Shown here piece by piece: positions 1-5,017 of a stretch of DNA of 5,071 nt. Source of the stretch: CAYYUA01 sp964542585 (GTDB lineage: Bacteria; Bacteroidota; Bacteroidia; CAILMK01; CAYYUA01). The DNA is taken from the NCBI GenBank assembly GCA_964542585.1, contig CAZIUI010000049.1:1-5071 (forward strand), in the 5' to 3' direction. The notes beneath the pieces are model-generated. The model was not told the origin of the DNA, searched no databases, and saw nothing but the letters and a program-made list of their open reading frames with translations. The position numbers were made by a program, and so were the translations under genes. Positions within the stretch are counted from its first letter, which is position 1. Every line of letters starts with the position of its first letter.

Positions 1-147
1 CGTTTCCTGGTAATAACGCTTCGCAGTAAAGGCGCCAATAATTAAATGCACGGTTCCTACCAGCAAAAGTACCATGAGTAAAACCAGGGATAGCCGCCAA
101 AAAAGGCTTTTGCGAAGCATCCCATTGTTCCATAAGCGCTGCAACAT
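1..147 (-). CDS. Sensor histidine kinase, N-terminal fragment (runs off left edge)
   Basis: Only the first 49 codons are present. Reading the minus strand from the ATG at 147, the frame stays open to the window edge. It encodes a short basic N-terminus (MLQRLWNNGMLRKSLFWR) and then one strongly hydrophobic stretch, about residues 18-40, which is a clear membrane-spanning segment. It continues into AKRYYQET, like the start of the periplasmic sensor part of many Bacteroidota sensor kinases. No catalytic part (HisKA or HATPase) is visible, so the identification rests on position: the gene begins 3 bases after the stop of an OmpR-type response regulator on the same strand, the usual order of a two-component operon. 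The inferred role is autophosphorylation in response to an envelope signal and phosphotransfer to the neighbouring regulator. The start at 147 is favoured by the preceding AAGG; a second ATG in frame at 120 would also keep the membrane segment. Confidence 0.75.
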   Translation of the reverse strand, partial: MLQRLWNNGMLRKSLFWRLSLVLLMVLLLVGTVHLIIGAFTAKRYYQET

Positions 148-150
148 GCC

Positions 151-846
151 TTACAGATCTTCATTGAATTGATAACCAATGCCCCACCGGGTTAAAATGA
201 AGGTGGGATTGGAAAGGTCAGGCTCTATCTTGAAGCGCAGCCGGTTAATATGTGAATTTACAGTGTGCTCATAGCCCTCAAATTCGTAGCCCCAGACCCG
301 GTTGAGGATCTGCTCCCGGTTATAGCTGTAACCGGGCTGCGAAGCTAATAGCCAAAGCAGATCAAATTCCTTGGGTGTTAACTCTAATGGCTGGCCTTCC
401 TTGGTCACTTTGCGTTTGTTGTAGTCAATAACAAGGTCATGAAACGTTAGGCGGCTTTTATTCGGTTGGTTGACATCCATTTCCAAACGGCGGAACATGG
501 CCTTGATGCGAGCCATGAGCTCCCGAATGCTGAAGGGTTTCGTAATGTAATCATCAGCACCGGACTCCAGCCCCAGTACCCGGTCTACTTCTTCGGATTT
601 AGCAGTAAGCATTAAGATGGGTGTGTGAATGTCTTTCCCTCTAAGCTGCCGGCAGAGGCTGATACCATCCAATTCAGGTAGCATAAGGTCCAGGATGATC
701 AAGTTATAAGTATTAGCAACAGCTTTCTCAAATCCGCTATTACCATTATAGGCCTTCTCCAGGGTGTATCCCTCATCCTGTAGATGAATATCCAATAGCT
801 CAACGAGCTCTTGATCATCCTCTACCACCAAAATGTGCTTAGCCAT
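151..846 (-). CDS. OmpR/PhoB-family two-component response regulator
   Basis: This is a complete 231-residue DNA-binding response regulator of ordinary length for the family. The receiver domain covers about residues 3-118. It shows the acidic pair D10/D11, the phosphoacceptor D53 in LDLMLPELDG, the switch residues T81 (MLTAK) and Y100, and the invariant K103 in ITKPF. The winged-helix output domain covers about 134-228: LTPKEFDLLWLL begins it, TVNSHINRLRFKIE is the recognition helix, and RWGIGYQF is the C-terminal wing. It acts in the cytoplasm as a dimer that binds direct repeats after phosphorylation (family knowledge). The start ATG at 844-846 gives the canonical MAKHILVVEDD opening. The sensor kinase follows 3 bases downstream, so the two are almost certainly co-transcribed. 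A matching promoter lies upstream at 1017-1048, beyond the assembly gap, and 7-base direct repeats lie just upstream of the start. The exact regulon cannot be told from sequence; Bacteroidota annotations often give CpxR- or BaeR-like names, which I do not adopt. Confidence 0.96.
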   Translation of the reverse strand: MAKHILVVEDDQELVELLDIHLQDEGYTLEKAYNGNSGFEKAVANTYNLIILDLMLPELDGISLCRQLRGKDIHTPILMLTAKSEEVDRVLGLESGADDYITKPFSIRELMARIKAMFRRLEMDVNQPNKSRLTFHDLVIDYNKRKVTKEGQPLELTPKEFDLLWLLASQPGYSYNREQILNRVWGYEFEGYEHTVNSHINRLRFKIEPDLSNPTFILTRWGIGYQFNEDL

Positions 847-872
847 AACTGATTATTTAGGCGAAATTTCGG

Positions 873-897
873 TATCACCTATCACAATTTTATCACA
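873..897 (-). promoter_or_regulatory. Direct repeats TGTGATA upstream of the response regulator
   Basis: Read on the minus strand, the sequence contains TGTGATA (891-897), a 4-base AT spacer AAAT, a second TGTGATA (880-886), and then the related GGTGATA (873-879). The first two copies are spaced 11 bases start to start, which is the geometry of PhoB/OmpR-family binding sites (two 7-base half-sites with a 4-base AT-rich spacer). The site lies 27-51 bases before the response regulator start codon. It could be an autoregulatory site for that protein. It would sit downstream of the promoter proposed at 1017-1048, which weakens the case unless a nearer promoter exists. Confidence 0.4.
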
Positions 898-910
898 CTT
901 GACCTTACTT

Positions 911-920
911 NNNNNNNNNN
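911..920. other. Assembly gap (ten N)
   Basis: Ten unresolved bases mark a scaffold join or an unreadable stretch. Ten is a common placeholder, so the real distance may differ. The leader of the response regulator and its distance from the BlaI-type operon on the right cannot be trusted. Both flanks are AT-rich non-coding DNA, and no reading frame is interrupted on either side. Confidence 0.98.
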
Positions 921-950
921 TTAAAAGCATGAATTGATTAATAATCTTTG

Positions 951-981
951 TATTTAGAAAACCTACATTGATTTCTAAATA
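951..981. repeat. AT-rich inverted repeat, 10-base arms
   Basis: The arms TATTTAGAAA (951-960) and TTTCTAAATA (972-981) are perfect reverse complements separated by 11 bases. It begins 31 bases from the assembly gap. With the proposed minus-strand promoter at 1017-1048, it would fall in the leader transcript of the response regulator and could form a weak AU-rich hairpin. It could equally be a protein-binding dyad. It has no GC-rich core, so it is a poor terminator. Confidence 0.5.
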
Positions 982-1016
982 AACTTATCTAACTGATGCT
1001 CATTTAAAATGCAATA

Positions 1017-1048
1017 CAAAAGTAGCGATTTAGCTTTTCGGGTACAAA
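1017..1048 (-). promoter_or_regulatory. Bacteroidota-type promoter directed at the response regulator
   Basis: On the minus strand there is TTTG (1048-1045), 20 bases, then TACTTTTG (1024-1017). This matches the -33 TTG and -7 TAnnTTTG elements recognised by the primary sigma factor of Bacteroidota, with a spacer in the accepted range. Transcription would start near 1010-1013 and run left through the gap into the response regulator, giving a leader of roughly 165 bases if the gap length is correct. I found no comparable match closer to the gene. Confidence 0.55.
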
Positions 1049-1068
1049 TTGACCCTTTCTATTGCTAA

Positions 1069-1104
1069 TACCCGCGTTTTGTGCCTGGCTAACTAGCGCG
1101 GGTA
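1069..1104. repeat. GC-rich inverted repeat, 8-base arms
   Basis: TACCCGCG (1069-1076) and CGCGGGTA (1097-1104) are perfect reverse complements with a 20-base interval. It lies between the minus-strand promoter and the BlaI-type operon. Neither side is followed by a T-run, so it does not look like an intrinsic terminator for either strand. A regulator site or the remnant of a structured element is possible; no function is assigned. Confidence 0.45.
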
Positions 1105-1106
1105 AA

Positions 1107-1121
1107 TCTGAACAATTCAGA
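1107..1121. repeat. Short dyad TCTGAA-CAA-TTCAGA
   Basis: A perfect 6-base inverted repeat with a 3-base centre starts 3 bases after the preceding inverted repeat. A further 5-base dyad, CAGCC-TAG-GGCTG, lies at 1147-1159. Both are the size of dimeric-repressor sites, but neither matches the dyads next to the BlaI-type gene. They are reported as structure only. Confidence 0.35.
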
Positions 1122-1190
1122 GAGGGGCAAGGTGACTATGACTATCCAGCCTAGGGCTGAAGCACGGAAATAGCAAAGTGTTCTACCTAA

Positions 1191-1226
1191 TCAACTAAAC
1201 TTTTAGTTGAAATCCTAAATCTTTAG
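1191..1226 (+). promoter_or_regulatory. Twin dyad operators, probably for the BlaI-type repressor
   Basis: The first dyad, 1191-1210, has 9-base arms (TCAACTAAA / TTTAGTTGA) around a 2-base centre. The second, 1215-1226, has 5-base arms (CTAAA / TTTAG) around a 2-base centre. Both share the core CTAAA-NN-TTTAG, and their centres are 20 bases apart, about two helical turns, so bound dimers would lie on the same face of the DNA. They end 14 bases before the repressor start codon and overlap the promoter described next. BlaI and MecI are known to bind paired dyads in their own promoters. Assignment to this repressor is inferred from position and symmetry. Confidence 0.7.
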
Positions 1227-1234
1227 TAGGTTTG
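1207..1234 (+). promoter_or_regulatory. Bacteroidota-type promoter of the repressor-protease operon
   Basis: TTG (1207-1209), 17 bases, then TAGGTTTG (1227-1234) matches the TTG / TAnnTTTG promoter pattern, with a spacer at the short end of the known range. The -33 element is inside the first operator dyad and the second dyad occupies the spacer, so repressor binding would block RNA polymerase directly. The -7 element ends only 5 bases before the ATG at 1240, so transcription should start at or within a few bases of the start codon, giving a leaderless or nearly leaderless message. Confidence 0.6.
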
Positions 1235-1239
1235 TTCCT

Positions 1240-1623
1240 ATGAAACAGCTAACGCACGCTGAAGAAGAGGTCATGCAGGTTATCTGGCAGCTCGGGCAAG
1301 GGTTCGTCCGGGAGATCCTCAATGAGCTTCCGGAGCCCAAGCCTGCGTACAATACGGTAGCAACCGTTGTCAAGATCCTTGAGCAAAAAGGGTTTTTGGC
1401 CCATGAGGCTTTTGGCAAAAGTTACCGGTATTATCCCTTGGTGAGCAAAGAGGCTTACAAGGAAGCCACTGTGCAATCAGTCCTGAGCAAGTACTTCTCG
1501 AGTTCTTACAAGGAGCTGCTGGCGTTTTTTGTAAACAATGAGGACCTGAGCCTGCAGGATATCGAGGCGCTTACCGAACAGCTTCGAAAGGAAAAACAGC
1601 AAAACCCGGATCGTGATGAATAG
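1240..1623 (+). CDS. BlaI/MecI/CopY-family transcriptional repressor
   Basis: This 127-residue protein has the length and layout of the BlaI/MecI (penicillinase repressor) family. A winged helix-turn-helix spans about residues 4-70: LTHAEEEVMQVIWQLG opens it, PAYNTVATVVKILEQKGFL is the recognition helix region, and the wing follows at GKSYRYYPLVS. Residues 71-120 form the helical dimerisation part (SVLSKYFSSSYKELLAFFVNNEDLSLQDIEALTEQLRK). In BlaI and MecI, cleavage in this second part releases the DNA; the site here cannot be fixed by eye, though the FFVNN segment at 96-100 is the corresponding region. The start at 1240 gives the typical MKQLT-AEE opening. The gene overlaps the downstream M56 protease by 8 bases, the standard pairing of repressor with its inactivating sensor. 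Twin dyads at 1191-1226 are likely autoregulatory operators. The name blaI is withheld because no beta-lactamase link is visible. Confidence 0.95.
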   Translation: MKQLTHAEEEVMQVIWQLGQGFVREILNELPEPKPAYNTVATVVKILEQKGFLAHEAFGKSYRYYPLVSKEAYKEATVQSVLSKYFSSSYKELLAFFVNNEDLSLQDIEALTEQLRKEKQQNPDRDE

Positions 1624-2869
1624 CTTTCTCTACAACCTTCTGGAGGCCCATGCCTTACTGGCGTTTTTGGTAATCCTTTACCGCCTTTTGTACCCGGCTT
1701 ACCCCGATTTCCGCATGAATCGCTGGGTGCTGTTGAGCTTTCCTTTAATCGCTGGCCTTGGCGGTTTCATGAGCTTTGCTGTTGGGGCAAATACGGCAGT
1801 TACCTTTCCCACTTATAACCTCCGGGAGCTTGCCATTACCGGAAGTGACAATAGTGGCGCCAGCATTCAGCCATGGAATATGGGGCCCCTTGCTTTGTGC
1901 ATCTATTCTATTTGCGTTGCCGGATTTTTAGGCAAGGGCCTGTACCATCTTTGGGGTTTACTGCGGATTGTCCGTCAGAACCCGCGCTACCCGGATGGTG
2001 ACCATACCTTAGTGCAGGTGAAAGGATATCCCGTTTTTTCCTTTTTTCATTGGCTATTCTGGAATCCGGCTATCCCTACCGATGCGCAAAAGCAAAACCT
2101 GATCTACCAGCATGAGCTTGTCCATATTCAGCAGTGGCACAGTTTAGACTTGCTGATAGCGTATGTTGTGAAAAGTTTTGGCTGGTTCAATCCGGCTGCT
2201 TATTTCCTCTCCAATGATATCCGGCTGAACCTGGAGTATTTGGCAGACCAAACCATCATTCATCAGCAACATGCGGATGTGAGCGCCTACGGGCAGACGC
2301 TAATGGAACAACAGCTGCTCAATAGGGCCAATCCTTTCATGAATCCCTTTTGGAATAAACAAATTCAAAATCGTGTGCATATGCTTAAGCAAAATCGTCA
2401 AGCAGGCCGGCAGCAATTCGTTAATGGCCTGGTAGTAGCTTTGATCGGGGCTTTAACGGCTGGGGTTGTTGCCTGTACAAACAACCAAGAAGCTCCCAAT
2501 GACAACCCGGAAGGAGCTGAACAAAACAAAACTGAACAGCGGGAAACCCTATCGCCCAATGCGCTGGATAAACAGCCAGAATTCAAAGGCGGTAAGAAAG
2601 CGTTTTTTAAATATTTAAGGGAAAACGTAGCCTATCCCGAATCCCTTAAGGAAGAAGGGAAAACCGCTAAAGTCCGCATTGCTTTTGTGGTAGCTAAGGA
2701 TGGCTCCATAACCAATGCTGAAGTGGAAAAAGCAGCTGAGGAGGAAGCGTTCAACAAGGAGGCCCTGGCTACAGTCAAAGCCATGCCGGATTGGGATCCC
2801 GGAAAAGTAGATGGGGAGCCTGCTCGTGTTCAGTACCGGGTGCCCATCACCTTTAAGCCCGAAAATTAA
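1616..2869 (+). CDS. BlaR1/MecR1-like M56 membrane metalloprotease with TonB C-terminal domain
   Basis: A 417-residue inner-membrane protein. Hydrophobic segments at about 3-26, 36-58 and 90-116 are followed by the M56 peptidase domain with the zinc motif HELVH (166-170) and a likely third ligand E207 in NLEYLAD. A fourth membrane segment lies at about 268-286, then a hydrophilic linker and a TonB C-terminal domain at about 318-414 (YPESLKEEGKTAKVRIAFVV, then DGEPARVQYRVPITF). In BlaR1/MecR1 the same scaffold carries a penicillin-binding sensor; here that is absent and a TonB-type domain replaces it, a combination known in Bacteroidota. Ligand sensing and repressor inactivation are inferred from the operon partner. 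C287 follows the fourth segment in the lipobox-like sequence GVVAC. The ATG at 1616 overlaps the repressor's last codons (ATGAATAG), suggesting coupled translation; GTG at 1613 is an in-frame alternative. A role in TonB-dependent uptake is unlikely, since the long proline-rich spacer of classical TonB is missing. Confidence 0.93.
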   Translation: MNSFLYNLLEAHALLAFLVILYRLLYPAYPDFRMNRWVLLSFPLIAGLGGFMSFAVGANTAVTFPTYNLRELAITGSDNSGASIQPWNMGPLALCIYSICVAGFLGKGLYHLWGLLRIVRQNPRYPDGDHTLVQVKGYPVFSFFHWLFWNPAIPTDAQKQNLIYQHELVHIQQWHSLDLLIAYVVKSFGWFNPAAYFLSNDIRLNLEYLADQTIIHQQHADVSAYGQTLMEQQLLNRANPFMNPFWNKQIQNRVHMLKQNRQAGRQQFVNGLVVALIGALTAGVVACTNNQEAPNDNPEGAEQNKTEQRETLSPNALDKQPEFKGGKKAFFKYLRENVAYPESLKEEGKTAKVRIAFVVAKDGSITNAEVEKAAEEEAFNKEALATVKAMPDWDPGKVDGEPARVQYRVPITFKPEN

Positions 2870-2931
2870 GTCAACCAGGGCTGAATACGCTTAAAAAAAC
2901 TTCCCATTAAGGGCTTCCTAACCTTCAGGGG

Positions 2932-3003
2932 TTGTTCTAAACATACCACCCGTTGAACCAAAGTCGTTCAGCAATCGGCTTTGGTTCAGGCTTTATAGAA
3001 CAG
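2932..3003 (+). terminator. Strong hairpin after the repressor-protease operon, possible terminator
   Basis: An inner stem pairs TGAACCAAAG (2954-2963) with CTTTGGTTCA (2979-2988). It is extended inward by three more pairs (TCG with CGG, one wobble) to a 9-base loop. An outer stem pairs TGTTCTA (2933-2939) with TAGAACA (2996-3002). The 3' flank is only weakly T-rich (GGCTTTATAG), so intrinsic termination may be inefficient. Its place, 63 bases past the stop codon with no gene until 3349, suits an operon end. The alternative is a dispersed repeat unit; no flanking target duplication is visible. Confidence 0.5.
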
Positions 3004-3267
3004 GTTATCAGCAATTACCTATTCCCTTGTAGATTTTAACGAAGCGGATCTGTGCGTTTTGAAGTTTTGGCCCTTTTCAATTACCGGGCGCCACTTCAGG
3101 AAAAGTAATAAGTGCGTTCTTCCATGTAAGGTTTATGATTTACCGGGAAAATGAGCAAGCCTCATATTTTGGTATGAAGAAAAAAATAGGCCATTTTCTT
3201 ATGCCCTTCTCAACGCTACACGGGTATACCCAACCCTAAGGGGATTGCTCACGTGTTATTCATAAAA

Positions 3268-3299
3268 GCTCATAATGAGCGGCTAAAGGCTTTTTGGCC
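3268..3299 (+). other. Adjacent hairpins upstream of the T9SS protein gene
   Basis: GCTCAT-A-ATGAGC (3268-3280) is a perfect 13-base palindrome. Directly after it, GGCTAAA (3281-3287) can pair with TTTGGCC (3293-3299) across a 5-base loop with one G-U wobble. Together they lie 50-80 bases before the likely start codon. They could be a regulator site, a 5' leader structure or a weak terminator; the sequence does not decide. Confidence 0.35.
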
Positions 3300-3348
3300 A
3301 TCAGCACTACAAGCTGTTGTGCCTCTGAAATGGTGTTTAAACCTTAAA

Positions 3349-4896
3349 ATGGTTCCTATGCGGTTATCCTTGCTGTTTTTCATGCTTACTTTATTAGCAC
3401 CAACTGTGCTCTTAGCCCAGGATTTTGGCAGTGTGGGCACGAAGTGGCACTATAACCGTTCCCGATTTGCAGGTGCTCAGCCAAATTCGGCTTACCGCTT
3501 TATCGAAAGTACCAAGGATACTGTTATCCAGGGCAAGCAAGTTCATAAGTTAATGTATAGGGACATAACCAATAAATTGGATACTACCAGAGGCGTATTA
3601 GCTTACGTATACCAGCAAGGAGATACCGTGAAAATGTACAGCGAAAAAGCACAGGCTTTTGTTAATTACTGGATTAACAATCAGCAAGTAGGTGATACCC
3701 TAAAGCTTGGCGTGCCTTCAATTTTGGTGGATAGCGGAGCAGGGTTGGGGCCCTCTTACCGTGTAACCATTACCAACATTGACACCCTGGTGAAGGATGG
3801 GGAACCCCTGCGGTTTTATGAAACCCGGACCATCTCTCCCTCACCTACCTTTAAAATGGGAACATTTATTGAAACTGTGGGGAAACAACTTGGCTTTTGG
3901 CCTGAACCCTCCCCTTCCGTACCGGAAAAAAAAGCGGGGCTCATTCGTTGTTTTAAAAATGATTCCCTTGACCTTCAGTTCAATGATTCAGGCTGTCGTT
4001 ACCTGGTAGAGCCTGATGTGCCTAATACCCTGAATAAACTGGTGACAGAAGGGGCTGAGTGGTATTACAGTACTAAAAAAAGGACTTACTTGCCGGATAA
4101 CTCGGCTTATTGGCATATTCAGGAAAGCGGGGATACCTTATTGCAGGGAAAATCCGCCCGAAGGCTCACCATTAAGGAAGTCAACGCCCGAGACACATTT
4201 TTCCATGAGCCTTTATACATTCATGAGACCGCGGATACCATTCAAATGTATAGCCCTAAGCGTAAGCGTTATATCACTTACTGGATTAAAGGACTGGATG
4301 AAGGAGAGCAGGTTACCCTTGAAGTGCCGGACCGGGTCATTCACCAAGGCCGGATTGTGTGGCCGGATTCCAATGAAACCTTGCCGGCTACACGCCTTTA
4401 CCAGATCACCGTTAAGCGGATTGAGTCCATGGAAAAGAATGGGATCAACCTAAAGGTATACCGCACGGAACCGGAACGGAATTCCACTTACATGATGGAA
4501 ACTTTTATTAGAGGGATCGGGCATCGCTATGGGTTTCTGCCAAGGTCTACTTTTATAACACCTGAAACCTCCCGCAATCCTTTGCGGTGTTACATTGAGC
4601 CTACCGTTGTTCTTAGTTTCCAAAATCTTAGCTGTACCCAAATCACCAGCACAACGGATCCCCCAAGGCAAGAGCCCCTGGCGGTTTATCCCAACCCGGT
4701 AAAGCATCAATTGACCATAGACGGCCCTACCGGTCGAAGAATAGCACAGGCTTCCCTGCGAACGCTTAACGGACAGCTGGTACAGCAAACGACCGACAGG
4801 ATTATGGATACGGATAGCCTAAAACCCGGTGTTTATGTGCTGGTGGTAACCTACCAAGATGGCCATCAACAGCATCAAAAAGTCGTAAAAGAATAA
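3349..4896 (+). CDS. Secreted T9SS-sorted protein with two tandem copies of one domain
   Basis: A 515-residue exported protein of unknown biochemical function. Residues 1-24 form a signal peptide (MVPMRLSLLFFMLTLLAPTV, then LLAQ), which is why the ATG at 3349 is preferred over the GTG at 3253; ATG 3358 is equally possible. Two homologous domains follow, about 28-220 and 234-431. Matching landmarks are GTKWHY/GAEWYY, AYRFIESTKDTVIQGK/AYWHIQESGDTLLQGK, MYS...NYWI/MYS...TYWI and TFIETVGKQLGFWP/TFIRGIGHRYGFLP. Each copy ends with a cysteine pair separated by 14 residues (C201/C216 and C414/C429), probably a disulphide. Residues 444-515 are a type A T9SS sorting domain: LAVYPNPVKHQLTI, then LNGQLV, LKPGVYVLVV and a basic end (HQKVVKE). 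It should cross the outer membrane through T9SS with this domain removed. Single-copy relatives, usually annotated as T9SS sorting domain-containing proteins, are common in Bacteroidota. No catalytic motif is seen; binding or a structural role is possible. Confidence 0.9.
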   Translation: MVPMRLSLLFFMLTLLAPTVLLAQDFGSVGTKWHYNRSRFAGAQPNSAYRFIESTKDTVIQGKQVHKLMYRDITNKLDTTRGVLAYVYQQGDTVKMYSEKAQAFVNYWINNQQVGDTLKLGVPSILVDSGAGLGPSYRVTITNIDTLVKDGEPLRFYETRTISPSPTFKMGTFIETVGKQLGFWPEPSPSVPEKKAGLIRCFKNDSLDLQFNDSGCRYLVEPDVPNTLNKLVTEGAEWYYSTKKRTYLPDNSAYWHIQESGDTLLQGKSARRLTIKEVNARDTFFHEPLYIHETADTIQMYSPKRKRYITYWIKGLDEGEQVTLEVPDRVIHQGRIVWPDSNETLPATRLYQITVKRIESMEKNGINLKVYRTEPERNSTYMMETFIRGIGHRYGFLPRSTFITPETSRNPLRCYIEPTVVLSFQNLSCTQITSTTDPPRQEPLAVYPNPVKHQLTIDGPTGRRIAQASLRTLNGQLVQQTTDRIMDTDSLKPGVYVLVVTYQDGHQQHQKVVKE

Positions 4897-4975
4897 GCCC
4901 CTGATTCACCCCAGTAGTTTTTCGGGGAGCGCCCGTTGCAGGTTGATGTCATTGGTATCCCCAGGAAGGGGCTTA
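4894..4975 (+). terminator. Inverted-repeat region after the T9SS protein gene, possible terminator
   Basis: TAAGCCCCT (4894-4902, including the stop codon) and AGGGGCTTA (4967-4975) are perfect 9-base complements 64 bases apart. A shorter hairpin, CCCC-AGGAA-GGGG (4959-4971), uses part of the same 3' arm, and CCCC (4909-4912) can also pair with GGGG (4924-4927). A pyrimidine-rich stretch TTTCTTTTTCC begins at 4990. The set resembles alternative pairings around a gene end, but the T-run is about 18 bases beyond the stem, so a classical intrinsic terminator is uncertain. Confidence 0.35.
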
Positions 4976-5017
4976 GCAATTGTCCTTAATTTCTTTTTCC
5001 TTTAAAAGTGGTTTCCT

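Larger units (their letters stand above)
2870..3348. other. Non-coding region between the M56 protease and the T9SS protein
   Basis: I see no credible gene on either strand in these 479 bases. The main element is the hairpin at 2932-3003. Smaller symmetric sites are GGGTATACCC (3222-3231) and CCC-TAA-GGG (3234-3242). A weak hairpin ATGAG/CTCAT at 3151-3165 is followed by ATTTT. An open frame reaches leftward to a GTG at 3253, but its 32 extra codons lie ahead of an obvious signal peptide and are probably untranslated. No full TTG/TAnnTTTG promoter is visible for the downstream gene; the nearest partial matches are TAGATTTT (3030-3037) and TATTTTG (3164-3170), neither with a convincing -33 element. 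Confidence 0.7.

Noticed and set aside
1215..1476. Minus-strand open frames opposite the BlaI-type gene
   Set aside because: They mirror a well-supported gene on the plus strand, have no family features, and one would begin inside it and end in the operator region.
1616..2869. Classical beta-lactam sensor BlaR1/MecR1
   Set aside because: The C-terminal region lacks penicillin-binding SxxK/KTG motifs and instead matches a TonB C-terminal domain; no beta-lactamase or PBP gene is adjacent.
2932..3003. Miniature transposable element
   Set aside because: Inverted repeats are present, but no target-site duplication is seen at the edges and copy number cannot be checked here.
3253..3348. N-terminal 32-codon extension of the T9SS protein from GTG 3253
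   Set aside because: It would put a non-hydrophobic stretch ahead of a clean signal peptide that starts at 3349 or 3358, which would impair export.
3797..4453. Shorter plus-strand frames within the T9SS gene
   Set aside because: Out-of-frame shadows of a well-supported coding sequence; no domain features.
4450..4788. 112-codon minus-strand open frame
   Set aside because: It lies wholly inside the second domain and sorting domain of the secreted protein and its translation shows no recognisable domain or signal.
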